Assembly (NCBI RefSeq): GCF_001698815.1
Contig: NZ_LGSI01000068.1
Location: 372,001 to 436,000, forward strand
Source: Pseudomonas syringae
GTDB lineage: Bacteria > Pseudomonadota > Gammaproteobacteria > Pseudomonadales > Pseudomonadaceae
Length of the DNA: 64,000 bases
Direction: 5' to 3'
Part shown: positions 42,411-51,187 of the stretch, piece after piece
Numbering within the stretch: position 1 is the first letter of the stretch
How the letters are laid out: the number at the start of each line of letters is the position of its first letter
Made by a program: the position numbers and the translations under genes
The notes under the pieces: model-generated
The model's database searches: none
Told to the model about the DNA's origin: nothing
The model's input: only the letters and a program-made list of their open reading frames with translations

Positions 42411-43547
42411 ATGAATCAGGTCAAACAACTTTTCAGCCGTTACAAAATGCTCGCTCTGGTGATTGCCGTGGCGGTTATCTGGCTGTTCTTCAGCTGGCAG
42501 ACCGACGGCGGATTCCTGACCCCGCGCAACCTCTCCAACCTGCTGCGGCAAATGTCCATTACCGGGATCCTCGCCTGCGGCATGGTGCTGGTGATCATCA
42601 GCGGTGAAATCGATCTGTCGGTGGGCTCATTGCTTGGCCTGCTGGGCGGCCTGGCGGCGATTCTCGATGTGGTCTATCACATTCCGCTGCTGGCGAACCT
42701 GAGCCTGGTTGCCTTGTGCGGCCTGGTAATTGGTTTGGGTAACGGCTACATGACAGCCTATCTGCGCATCCCGTCATTCATTGTCGGCCTGGGAGGCATG
42801 CTGGCATTTCGCGGAATTCTACTGGGGGTTACCGGCGGCACCACCATTGCGCCTGTGTCGCCGCAGCTGGTCTATATCGGCCAGGGTTATCTGCCGCACA
42901 CGGTTGGGGCCGGGCTCGGCGTACTGCTGTTCGCCTTCACGCTGTTCCTGACCTGGAAACAGCGCCGCAATCGTGCCCTCCATGGCCTGACGGCATACTC
43001 ATTGGTGCGGGACGTGTTGCGCGTGGCGTTGATTGGCGTGGTGCTGGCGGGTTTCGTCTACACCCTCAACAGCTACGACGGTATCCCGGTTCCGGTGCTG
43101 CTTCTGCTGATTCTGCTTGGCGTGTTCAGCTACGTGACCAGCCAGACGGTGTTCGGCCGACGCGTCTACTCGGTGGGCAGCAACATGGAAGCCACGCGCC
43201 TGTCCGGCATCAACGTGCAGGCCGTAAAGCTGTGGATCTTCGGCATCATGGGCGTGATGTGCGCCCTCGCTGGAGTGGTCAACACCGCACGCCTGGCCGC
43301 AGGCTCGCCCTCGGCCGGCAACATGGGCGAACTCGACGCCATCGCGGCCTGCTTCATCGGCGGCACCTCCATGCGCGGCGGCTCTGGCACCGTTTACGGC
43401 GCCCTCCTCGGCGCGCTGGTCATCACCAGCCTGGACAACGGCATGTCCATGCTCGACGTGGACAGCTACTGGCAGATGATCGTCAAAGGCAGCATTCTGG
43501 TGCTGGCAGTGTGGGTGGATGTGAGCACCCGGACCGGGCGCCGCTGA
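42411..43547 (+). CDS. xylH: Xylose ABC transporter permease
   Basis: A 378-residue permease of the ribose/xylose class with eight to ten membrane segments (MLALVIAVAVIWLFFSW, ITGILACGMVLVIISGEIDLSVGS). The GEIDLSVGS and AIAACFIGGTSMRGGSGTV segments are signatures of this group. It starts directly at the end of xylG, so the two are coupled. Confidence 0.96.
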   Translation: MNQVKQLFSRYKMLALVIAVAVIWLFFSWQTDGGFLTPRNLSNLLRQMSITGILACGMVLVIISGEIDLSVGSLLGLLGGLAAILDVVYHIPLLANLSLVALCGLVIGLGNGYMTAYLRIPSFIVGLGGMLAFRGILLGVTGGTTIAPVSPQLVYIGQGYLPHTVGAGLGVLLFAFTLFLTWKQRRNRALHGLTAYSLVRDVLRVALIGVVLAGFVYTLNSYDGIPVPVLLLLILLGVFSYVTSQTVFGRRVYSVGSNMEATRLSGINVQAVKLWIFGIMGVMCALAGVVNTARLAAGSPSAGNMGELDAIAACFIGGTSMRGGSGTVYGALLGALVITSLDNGMSMLDVDSYWQMIVKGSILVLAVWVDVSTRTGRR

Positions 43548-43606
43548 GCCGAACTGGATTCAGATGGATATGCACATCGCTATCCATGGCCTGAAGCAGC
43601 GGCTGC

Positions 43607-43625
43607 CCTTCACCCTCAGTGAAGG
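43607..43625 (+). terminator. Hairpin after xylH
   Basis: CCTTCAC at 43607-43613 pairs with GTGAAGG at 43619-43625, with a 5-base loop. An upstream dyad ATGGATA at 43564-43570 with TATCCAT at 43581-43587 may also fold. No T tract, so termination is not certain. Confidence 0.45.
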
Positions 43626-43660
43626 ACATCGCCCTGAAAATAACTACATGGATGCGATGA

Positions 43661-44563
43661 TCACGGCTGCCCCGCCGTGGTAGCTGCAGTTTGACCGTCA
43701 AACATGGCCGCAAAACGAGGCTTGTTGGCCGCGTAATACTCTGCAACGACCTTGTCTGCCGAGCTGTCACGCGCTGCGGCCATCAACTTCTCAAGATCAG
43801 CTTGAGGAAGCTTGAAGTTGGCAAAGAACCGCGCAACGTCGGGGTGCTCGGCACTGAAGCCTTTGCGGGCGACCGCGTGGATTTGCTCGGCCCCACCGAA
43901 AACATGTTTCGGGTCATCCAGATAGCGCAGGGGCCACTTGGAGAACATCCAGTGCGGGCTCCACGCGTTAATCAACGACCATTTGTCACGTTTTAGATTG
44001 CGATCCAGTTCGCTCAGCATTCCAGACTCTGATGAAGCAACCATCTTATAGCCGTCGAGGTTGTATTCCTGAATGGCCTTTTCCGTAAGTTTGTATTGGC
44101 CGTTACCCACTTCGGAAGTCAGGATCTTGCCGCCCAGTTTCTCCCGCACCGCTGGCTTGTTGAGGTCTTCGATACTGGCAATCTCACTGACAGGAATAGA
44201 AGTGGGCACCGCCATGCCGATCCGGCCTTCATACAGCACACCGAGATCTTCAAGTTTGTCGCGGTATTTGTCATAGAACGCCTTGTGGGTACTCGGTAAC
44301 CAGACCATCGGGATCAGGTCGATATTGCCGTTGGCCACCGCCTGAAACTGAATACCAATGTCCGCAAGAACCAATTTGACGGGTTGCTTGAGGCGGTCTT
44401 CCAGGGCGGCATTTGCCAGCTTTACCGCGATTTCGGTGTCCGACCAGTTTACCCAGCCGATACGGATAGGTGCCGGGTCGGCAGCATGAGCGACCAGACT
44501 GCATGAGGCCATAGTCCAGGCCGCAAACCAGCCAATAAGAGTTTTACTGGATAACGTAATCAT
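43661..44563 (-). CDS. Glycine-betaine/proline-type substrate-binding protein (OpuAC family), orphan
   Basis: A 300-residue protein with signal peptide (WTMASCSLVAHAADPAP, cleavage near residue 28) and OpuAC/ProX/ChoX features: IRIGWVNWSDTEIAVKLANA, LIPMVWLPSTHKAFYDKY and NAWSPHWMFSKWPLRYLDDP. Aromatic residues in these blocks form the quaternary-amine cage in the family. There is no permease or ATPase beside it. It is divergent from an N-methyl demethylase gene, so it probably captures the betaine used by the genes at right with transporter parts encoded elsewhere. Confidence 0.9.
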   Translation of the reverse strand: MITLSSKTLIGWFAAWTMASCSLVAHAADPAPIRIGWVNWSDTEIAVKLANAALEDRLKQPVKLVLADIGIQFQAVANGNIDLIPMVWLPSTHKAFYDKYRDKLEDLGVLYEGRIGMAVPTSIPVSEIASIEDLNKPAVREKLGGKILTSEVGNGQYKLTEKAIQEYNLDGYKMVASSESGMLSELDRNLKRDKWSLINAWSPHWMFSKWPLRYLDDPKHVFGGAEQIHAVARKGFSAEHPDVARFFANFKLPQADLEKLMAAARDSSADKVVAEYYAANKPRFAAMFDGQTAATTAGQP

Positions 44564-44997
44564 GGTGCATCTCCGCGTACTGTATGAATAGTTATTGGCA
44601 GGGCAGTAGATGAATCAAGTTATCTCATGAACGCAAAACGACATCGCGATCACAAGGGCATTCAGGTTAGAGCTGGATGAATTATTGTTAGGCGAAATCA
44701 CTGTCCATTCCGGTAGTTCGGCCCTCCTCCGCCCATGGGCGCGATCTGACGTTGCGTAGCTGACCCATGAATTCCCATGAGTTGTGGGCGTTGATCTGCA
44801 TCGCACCGATCAGCCTTCCCCCACAGCGCGTTTTTGCTCGAATGAGCCAGATCAGCCCGTGTTTGCTGGATATTAATCCTGGATTTTTGCTGGCGCAAGC
44901 AAAATGTACATGTGTGTCCTACTCGTTGACACATACGTACATTCGACATACCGTTATGTCAAACCAAGCCTGATGTTCTGTTCCAGGAGCGCAATAC
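44564..44997. promoter_or_regulatory. Divergent promoter region with AATGTAC/GTACATT dyad
   Basis: This 434-base stretch between the binding-protein and demethylase genes holds no convincing gene. AATGTAC at 44903-44909 and GTACATT at 44937-44943 form an inverted repeat 27 bases apart, and inner bases extend it (TGTGTGTC with GACACATA). The same heptamer occurs three times before the tetR gene of this cluster. Likely operator for the demethylase promoter. Confidence 0.5.
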
Positions 44998-47034
44998 ATG
45001 TCCAGCGATCCCTTGCTGCAACCCTATAAAATCAAAAACCTGACGCTCAGAAATCGCATCATGACCACCTCGCATGAACCGGCTTATCCGGTCGATGGCA
45101 TGCCCAAGGAGCTGTATCGGGCCTATCACGTCGAGCGTGCCAAGGCTGGCGTGGCATTGACCATGACTGCAGGTTCCGCCGCGGTGTCGCGCGACAGCCC
45201 GCCGGTGTTCAACAACATCCTGGCTTACAAGGACGAAGTGGTCGGCTGGATGAAGGACTTGACGGACGAGTGCCACGAGCACGGCGCGGCCGTGATGATT
45301 CAGCTGACCCACCTGGGGCGTCGCACTCGTTGGGACAAAGCCGATTGGCTGCCTGTTGTTTCGCCGTCGCACCGCCGCGAAGCGTCGCACCGCTCCTTCC
45401 CCAAGAAGATGGAAGAGTGGGATATCGATCGGATCATCAAGGATTACGTCGATGCCGCCGAGCGCATGAAAGCGGCGGGCCTCGACGGCCTTGAGCTGCA
45501 GGCCTACGGGCATTTGATGGATCAGTTCTGGTCTCCGCTGACCAACGACCTCGACGGCCCTTACGGCGGTTCCCTGGAAAATCGTTTACGTTTTACCTTC
45601 GATATCTTGCGAGGCATCCGCAAGCAATGCGGTGAGGATTTTCTGCTGGGTGTGCGTTACACCGGTGATGAGGATCTGGCTGGTGGCTTCGGGGCGCGGG
45701 AAGGCATCGCTATTTCGCACATGCTCAAGGACAGCGGCCTGGTTGATTTTCTCAACGTGGTGCGCGGGCACATCGACACCGATGCCGGCCTGACCGATGT
45801 GATTCCAATTCAGGGAATGCGCAACTCTCCGCACCTGGATTTCGCCGGCGAAATTCGCGCGGCGACCGGTTTCCCGACATTCCACGCCGCCAAGATCCCC
45901 GACGTCGCCACCGCCCGGCATGCCATCGCCTCCGGCAAAATCGACATGGTGGGCATGACCCGCGCGCACATGACCGATCCGCACATTGTGCGCAAGATCA
46001 TCGAAAAGCGTGAGGAAGAGATCCGCCCCTGTGTGGGGGCGAACTATTGCCTGGATCGCATCTATCAAGGTGGCGCGGCGTATTGCATCCACAACGCCGC
46101 GACCGGCCGCGAAACCACCATGCCCCACGAGATCCCCAAAGCACCTGCCAGACGCAAGGTGGTAGTGATTGGAACCGGCCCGGCCGGTCTGGAAGCCGCC
46201 CGCGTGGCCGGCGAGCGTGGCCACGACGTCACGGTGTTCGAAGCCGCCGATCAGCCGGGCGGGCAGATTCGCCTGACCTCGCTCAGCGAGCGGCGTCGCG
46301 AGATGATCAGCATCATCGACTGGCGCATGGCGCAATGCGAACGCCTCGGTGTGAGATTCCACTTCAATACCTGGGCCGAAGCCGACACGGTGCTGGCTGA
46401 AGAGCCAGACGTAGTGATTGTCGCCACTGGCGGCATGCCGGATACCGAGGTGCTGAAACAGGGCAATGAACTGGTAGTGTCCACCTGGGACATCATTTCC
46501 GGTGACGTCAAGCCCGGCAAGAACGTGCTGATCTTCGACGACGCTGGCGACCATGCGGCGTTGCAGGCTGCGGAAGTCATCGCCAACAGTGGCGCAACGC
46601 TGGAGATCGTCACACCGGACCGGTCGTTCGCGCCGGAAGTAATGGCGATGAACCTGGTGCCTTACATGCGCAGCCTGCAAGACCTGGACGTGACTTTTAC
46701 GGTGACCTATCGGGTTGAATCCGTAGAGAAGCAGGACGGCAAATTGTTAGCCCGCTTTGGCAGCGATTATGGCCAGGTACACAAGCAGCGAGTGGTCGAT
46801 CAGGTGGTAATCAATCACGGCACCCTTCCTCTGGACGATTTGTACTTCGATCTGCGCCCCCTTTCGAGCAACGGCGGCGCGGTCGAACAGCACAATCTGA
46901 TCGCGGGGAAAACCCAGAACATCATCACCAACCCGGAAGGCCGCTTCCAACTGTTCCGAATCGGCGATGCGGTCTCGGCGCGTAATACCCATGCCGCCAT
47001 CTACGATGCTTTGCGGCTGGTTAAAGACATCTGA
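44998..47034 (+). CDS. FMN/Fe-S N-methyl amine demethylase (DgcA/StcD-like)
   Basis: A 678-residue protein with trimethylamine-dehydrogenase architecture: an Old Yellow Enzyme barrel (1-330 or so, opening LLQPYKIKNLTLRNRIMTT), an iron-sulphur segment, then FAD/NAD domains (VVVIGTGPAGLEAARVAGERG at about 385). The Fe-S segment reads CVGANYC near residue 345 followed by a Cys 12 residues later, with Ala where TMADH has its second Cys. This layout is that of DgcA (dimethylglycine) and StcD/HpbA (N-methylproline) demethylases. Next to a GbcA-like Rieske oxygenase and a ProC-like gene, N-methylproline is a plausible substrate. CCAGGAGCG precedes ATG 44998. Confidence 0.88.
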   Translation: MSSDPLLQPYKIKNLTLRNRIMTTSHEPAYPVDGMPKELYRAYHVERAKAGVALTMTAGSAAVSRDSPPVFNNILAYKDEVVGWMKDLTDECHEHGAAVMIQLTHLGRRTRWDKADWLPVVSPSHRREASHRSFPKKMEEWDIDRIIKDYVDAAERMKAAGLDGLELQAYGHLMDQFWSPLTNDLDGPYGGSLENRLRFTFDILRGIRKQCGEDFLLGVRYTGDEDLAGGFGAREGIAISHMLKDSGLVDFLNVVRGHIDTDAGLTDVIPIQGMRNSPHLDFAGEIRAATGFPTFHAAKIPDVATARHAIASGKIDMVGMTRAHMTDPHIVRKIIEKREEEIRPCVGANYCLDRIYQGGAAYCIHNAATGRETTMPHEIPKAPARRKVVVIGTGPAGLEAARVAGERGHDVTVFEAADQPGGQIRLTSLSERRREMISIIDWRMAQCERLGVRFHFNTWAEADTVLAEEPDVVIVATGGMPDTEVLKQGNELVVSTWDIISGDVKPGKNVLIFDDAGDHAALQAAEVIANSGATLEIVTPDRSFAPEVMAMNLVPYMRSLQDLDVTFTVTYRVESVEKQDGKLLARFGSDYGQVHKQRVVDQVVINHGTLPLDDLYFDLRPLSSNGGAVEQHNLIAGKTQNIITNPEGRFQLFRIGDAVSARNTHAAIYDALRLVKDI

Positions 47035-47100
47035 CGGCATGCCCTTGACTTCAACCATCAGGGGCAATTCAATGCCCAGACCGGGATGAGGCTTGATTGA

Positions 47101-47886
47101 TCAGGATTGAAGCCCTTTGCGGGCCACCGCAGCCCCTTCCTGCAACGCTCTGCCGATTAGCGCCTCAAAATGACCGTGAGTCATTGCCTGCAAAGCGGCG
47201 GCCGTCACGCCTCGGTAAGCCACCAAGGCATCAATCATCTCCTGTGCATCACGACAGGCCAGCAGCTGACTGCTATTGATCACGACATTTTTCGCCGCAA
47301 GTAGCGCTATATCAGCAGGTATACCGGCAACAATTGCCTGGGTGCTCAGTGCCGTCATCAGCAAGGCGGGAAAGGCAGGCCCCGTACCCGAGAGCGCTGT
47401 AAGGTAATCAATGAAGCCCTCCTCCTGAACTTCAGCCGCAGTGCCGACGCATTCGAACAGGCGCTGCACGAGGTTTTTCGTCGAAGCATCGATCGCCCCA
47501 AAACAATACCAGGGCGTAAAAGACTGCTCGATTTCTACCGCTGCGTTGGGCATCGCCCGCACGACTGCCGAAGCCGATGTCTGCGCGGCTATAGTCCGCG
47601 CGCTAATTCCAGCCATCAAAGAGATGATTACTTTGCCAGCCGCGTTGATGTTCAGGCTGGCGAAATGTTCAGGACGAACGGCAATGATCACCAGATCGCT
47701 GCGAATCACCAGCTCCTGGTTATCGGTAGCCAGACTGGCGCCCTGATGTGCCAACTGGTGGGTTCCCGATCGGTTTGAAACGACCAGCTTGCCAGCCGGG
47801 AACACTGCCTTTGCCAGCACTGCCTTTGCGATTGATCCACCCAACCAGCCCGTTCCGCCAATGATACCCAGCGTCTCATTGGTCAT
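47101..47886 (-). CDS. Pyrroline-5-carboxylate reductase-like protein
   Basis: A 261-residue protein of ProC type. The N-terminal Rossmann motif is GIIGGTGWLGGSIAKAVL, and the ADP-binding segment gives VVSNRSG. The C-terminal dimer domain has LTALSGTGPAFPALLMTAL, where ProC usually has SGSGPAY, then IALLAAKNVVINSSQLL and ALVAYRGVTAAALQAM, where ProC has PGGTT. Both deviations suggest a paralogue with a modified substrate rather than the housekeeping enzyme. It overlaps the tetR gene by 11 bases. A role in proline, N-methylproline or a cyclic imine is inferred from the neighbourhood. Confidence 0.82.
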   Translation of the reverse strand: MTNETLGIIGGTGWLGGSIAKAVLAKAVFPAGKLVVSNRSGTHQLAHQGASLATDNQELVIRSDLVIIAVRPEHFASLNINAAGKVIISLMAGISARTIAAQTSASAVVRAMPNAAVEIEQSFTPWYCFGAIDASTKNLVQRLFECVGTAAEVQEEGFIDYLTALSGTGPAFPALLMTALSTQAIVAGIPADIALLAAKNVVINSSQLLACRDAQEMIDALVAYRGVTAAALQAMTHGHFEALIGRALQEGAAVARKGLQS

Positions 47887-48583
47887 CGGCAGCCGTCTCC
47901 TCGAAGGTGTCTGCTAATGGGACGAAGATCCCGGGTTCCTTTTCGGCATAGCCGAATTTGCCGTAGAAACGATCCAGCTCGCGCTGCTTGGGTACCTTCC
48001 CGGTGAAAATGCTCACGTAATGGGGAATACGCTGGAAACGCACGGTAATCAGCTCATTGGTGTTCATGGTGATATAGCCGATTTGCGTCAGATAAATCGT
48101 GCGAGCCCGCGCGTCAGCACCCTGGCTGTCGTAGCCGAAGCGCTTGAACATGCTCGCCAGCGCGTTTATTCGTTGCTCGTCTATGGTTGCGACTTCTGCG
48201 GCAACTTCATTTGATTGCAGCGCCCAGCTACGGACCGCAAACTCGAACTGCGAGTCGAATAACTGGGGATTGAGCCAGCATTCGAAGACATTCAGGATTG
48301 CTTCGGAAATGCTTTCTGCATAGCTTTCGCACTGCCGGATCAACCCACCGGTATTGGTGTCGCGCCAGCGCGTGAGCAAGGCGGCCAATAACTGCTCGCG
48401 GTCCTCAAAAAACCAATAGAAGCTGGTTCGAGACAAACCGAGACGCTTGGCCAGCGGCATGACCCGAACGGCATCGATGCCCGACTCTTTGAGCGCATCA
48501 TAGGCGGCTTCAAGCCATCCCTCCGGCGACCCGCGCCACCCGGTATCCTGGGCCTTGCCACGTGCCTTCCCTAACTGGGACAT
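47876..48583 (-). CDS. TetR-family regulator
   Basis: A 235-residue protein with an N-terminal TetR helix-turn-helix (residues about 15-60: AYDALKESGIDAVRVMPLAKRLGLSR, then SFYWFFEDREQLLAALL) and a variable C-terminal ligand domain. The start is ATG 48583, with GAAGG upstream. A longer frame to 48799 crosses the promoter region. Three AATGTAC half-sites precede it, and the same heptamer lies before the demethylase gene, so it is the likely common repressor of this cluster. Confidence 0.88.
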   Translation of the reverse strand: MSQLGKARGKAQDTGWRGSPEGWLEAAYDALKESGIDAVRVMPLAKRLGLSRTSFYWFFEDREQLLAALLTRWRDTNTGGLIRQCESYAESISEAILNVFECWLNPQLFDSQFEFAVRSWALQSNEVAAEVATIDEQRINALASMFKRFGYDSQGADARARTIYLTQIGYITMNTNELITVRFQRIPHYVSIFTGKVPKQRELDRFYGKFGYAEKEPGIFVPLADTFEETAADDQ

Positions 48584-48615
48584 CTGAGCAACCTTCTTCA
48601 AAAACGTGTAATTTA

Positions 48616-48656
48616 AATGTACTCCGATGCCCTTTGAATGTACACCTGAGTACATT
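48616..48656. promoter_or_regulatory. AATGTAC operator cluster between tetR and lysR
   Basis: AATGTAC at 48616-48622 is followed by a perfect dyad AATGTAC-ACCTGA-GTACATT at 48637-48656. It lies between the divergent TetR and LysR genes (intergenic 48584-48698). The same half-sites at 44903-44943 before the demethylase gene suggest one regulator for both. Confidence 0.6.
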
Positions 48657-48698
48657 TGATTGACTTTCACTCCCTTCGGCACTTTGAGAACACGCATC

Positions 48699-49619
48699 AT
48701 GAAAATCCAGCCGCTGCCGCCGCTCAATAGCCTGGTAGCTTTCGAAGCTGCCGCACGCCATCTGAGCTTCACCGGCGCCGCAAGGGAACTCAACGTCACG
48801 CAAGGAGCAATCAGTCGGCAGATACGGCTATTAGAGGACTACCTTGGCGAAAGCCTGTTCGAACGTAACACCCGCGAAGTAAGCCTGAGTCCGGTCGGTA
48901 GCCGTTATTACAAGACTGTCGATCAGATGCTGCGCGAGGTTGCCAAGGCCACTGAAGAGATCCGCCGCTGGCAGGGTGGCCGCCAGATTACGGTCATGAC
49001 CAGCTCAGCCATGGCCTCATTCTGGTTGCTGCCAAAAGTCGGCGACTTTCAACGCCTGAACGAAGACATCGACCTGCGAATCATCGCCTATGACCGGGCC
49101 AAGGATTACTCGCGGCTCGATTGCGATCTTGCCCTGTATTACTGCCGCACCCCGCCTGCACACATGACCGCTACCTCACTGTTTTCAGAGGAGGTCTTTC
49201 CGGTCTGCAGCAAAGAGTACCTGGACCGCCATCCTCATATACGCAACATCGATCAGTTCGGTGCGGCAACCTGGTTATGGATGGACGATTCCCAAAGGGA
49301 CTGGATCGGTTGGCCAGAATGGTTTGATCGACTGGGCTACAAAGCTCGCGCACCTCGTCATCGGGTGAACATCAACAACTACTCGATGTTGATTCAGTCC
49401 GCCCTTACCAGCCAGGGTATCGCGTTGGCCTGGTCACACCTGCTAGGCAACCATCTGGAAACAGGCAACCTGGTCAAGCCAGTCGATGACGTGCTGCAGA
49501 CCGATGCACAATTCTGTCTTCTGGAGCACGCGGGTCGTGGCGGCAACCAACATGTCGTGGGTAGATTTCGAGAATGGCTGATGCAACAAGCCGGAGTCAT
49601 TAATGATAAAAACTCATGA
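48699..49619 (+). CDS. LysR-family regulator, GcvA-like
   Basis: A 306-residue protein with the GcvA-type opening MKIQPLPPLNSLVAFEAAARHL and helix-turn-helix VTQGAISRQIRLLEDYLG, then a substrate-binding half (VMTSSAMASFWLLPKVGDF onward). The start is ATG 48699; an upstream frame adds 13 unlike residues. Divergent from tetR and followed by the Rieske oxygenase gene, it is probably the activator of the oxygenase genes. GcvA-like LysR proteins beside betaine genes are common. Confidence 0.88.
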   Translation: MKIQPLPPLNSLVAFEAAARHLSFTGAARELNVTQGAISRQIRLLEDYLGESLFERNTREVSLSPVGSRYYKTVDQMLREVAKATEEIRRWQGGRQITVMTSSAMASFWLLPKVGDFQRLNEDIDLRIIAYDRAKDYSRLDCDLALYYCRTPPAHMTATSLFSEEVFPVCSKEYLDRHPHIRNIDQFGAATWLWMDDSQRDWIGWPEWFDRLGYKARAPRHRVNINNYSMLIQSALTSQGIALAWSHLLGNHLETGNLVKPVDDVLQTDAQFCLLEHAGRGGNQHVVGRFREWLMQQAGVINDKNS

Positions 49620-49927
49620 GCTGGTGACATAAAATCGTTTGTCAGCAATGTGCTGCTTATATAAATATCTCCTACAGGCAAAGACTCCAGATAAAACAAC
49701 AACGAGCCGCCATGATGATGAGTATAAACCAGACCCTTTTCGATATACATCGACATCCGGCCACAGAATGCCGGGGCCAGTTCTTTTATCAACACTTCAG
49801 TCTGCTGCTCATCCACTGCCCAAACTTTGATTACTGCTATTGCACAGTTATCGCGTGCACTTTGTACAGCCAGCAGCGTTTTCATAACTGCCATTCAGAT
49901 ACTCATATCGCGCCCATGAGGTTAGTA
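49620..49927. other. Leader region before the Rieske oxygenase gene
   Basis: These 308 bases are relatively AT-rich. AACAACAA at about 49697-49704 matches the Hfq/Crc pattern. An in-frame ATG at 49712 would add 72 residues unlike any Rieske protein, so I treat it as untranslated leader. I see no clear promoter boxes. Confidence 0.4.
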
Positions 49928-51184
49928 ATGACAACTATTGCCGTGAAATCTCAACGAGAACTTGTTGCCGCACGCACACCTGGTCATGGCATGCAGGGGG
50001 CGTTGTTTGGCCGCCCGGATATTTTCGAAACCGACGTCGACATCTTTTTCAGCAAACACTGGATCCTGGTGGGCGTCACGGCTGATATTCCCGAGCCAGG
50101 GGATATTTCGACCCTGGACATCGGCAAGTCCTCGATCATCGTCGTACGCGACGACGATGAGCAGGTACAGGCATTTCGCAACGTGTGCCGCCACCGCGGA
50201 GCGCGGCTGAAGTCGGCAGGCAAGTCGACCGTGGGCATGCTGGTGTGCCCTTACCACCAATGGACCTACGATCTTGATGGCAGCCTCAAACACGCTGCCC
50301 ACATGGGCAAGGATTTCGATCCGACCTGTAAAAGCCTGATGCCTGTGCATACAAAAGTGCTCGGTACGCATGTATTCGTTTGCCTCGGGGACCAGCCGCC
50401 GGAAGATATCGCCTATCTGGAACAGACAATGGTTCCGCGATTCGCCCCGTACAACATGACGCACTCGAAGATTGCCCATGAAGCGGAAATCATCGAAAAC
50501 GGCAATTGGAAACTGGTCATCGAAAACAATCGCGAGTGTTATCACTGTTCAGCGACACATCCGGAGTTGACTGCATCTTTCCTGCCCCAGGATTTCGGTT
50601 TCTGTACGGATGGATTGAGCGAAGAGTCGCTGCAAGCCCTGGATGAGTACGAACAACGCAATGCTGCGGCAAAGAAAAGCTGGGAAGACGACGGGTTCAC
50701 GTGCGATCAGGTCGAACACCTGGGCGAGGACGCCGTGACGCAATTTCGCACCCAGCGGCTGGCTATCGCCGGCAATGGCGAATCGCAAACCCTGGATACC
50801 CGCGTGGCATGTACACGTCTTTTTGGTGACCTTGCCCGCCGCGATCTGGGCGATGTGCATCTATGGACTCATAACTCCTGGACGCACGTGATGAGTGATC
50901 ACGCGGTTATTTCGTACATCATTCCCCTCGCGCCGGACAAAACCCTGGTGCGCACCAAATGGCTGGTGAACGCCGACGCCAGAGAAGGTGTGGATTACGA
51001 GGTAGACAAGCTGATCGAGGTGTGGAAAGCGACCAATCAGCAGGACGCCGACCTTGTTGCGATCACTCACAGCGGTACGCAGGATCCCGGCTACACACCG
51101 GGGCCATTCTCGGCGTTCACCGAGTCCTACGTTGATCAGTTTTCTCGCTGGTATGCCGCGCGGCTTGCCGCACATGGCGTGTGA
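49928..51184 (+). CDS. Rieske non-haem iron oxygenase, GbcA/Stc2-type betaine demethylase
   Basis: A 418-residue oxygenase subunit. Rieske [2Fe-2S] ligands are C87-x-H89 (CRHRGA) and C107-x2-H110 (CPYHQW). The mononuclear iron site is the H206/H211 pair in NNRECYHCSATHPEL, a stretch typical of GbcA (glycine betaine) and Stc2 (stachydrine) demethylases. The reaction removes one N-methyl group as formaldehyde using O2 and electrons from the next gene product. GAGG precedes ATG 49928. The operon partner starts 3 bases after its stop. DgcA/StcD and ProC-like genes nearby favour proline betaine over glycine betaine, though not conclusively. Confidence 0.9.
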   Translation: MTTIAVKSQRELVAARTPGHGMQGALFGRPDIFETDVDIFFSKHWILVGVTADIPEPGDISTLDIGKSSIIVVRDDDEQVQAFRNVCRHRGARLKSAGKSTVGMLVCPYHQWTYDLDGSLKHAAHMGKDFDPTCKSLMPVHTKVLGTHVFVCLGDQPPEDIAYLEQTMVPRFAPYNMTHSKIAHEAEIIENGNWKLVIENNRECYHCSATHPELTASFLPQDFGFCTDGLSEESLQALDEYEQRNAAAKKSWEDDGFTCDQVEHLGEDAVTQFRTQRLAIAGNGESQTLDTRVACTRLFGDLARRDLGDVHLWTHNSWTHVMSDHAVISYIIPLAPDKTLVRTKWLVNADAREGVDYEVDKLIEVWKATNQQDADLVAITHSGTQDPGYTPGPFSAFTESYVDQFSRWYAARLAAHGV

Positions 51185-51187
51185 GCA

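Noticed and set aside
44615..44973. Two short frames (63 and 68 codons) in the binding-protein/demethylase intergenic region
   Set aside because: They overlap the operator dyad and have no recognisable protein features.
45586..46680. A 364-codon open frame antisense to the demethylase gene
   Set aside because: No family similarity; it lies wholly within a confident gene.
49712..49927. N-terminal extension of the Rieske oxygenase by 72 residues
   Set aside because: Composition is unlike the family, and ATG 49928 gives the normal length and start of GbcA/Stc2-type proteins with GAGG upstream.
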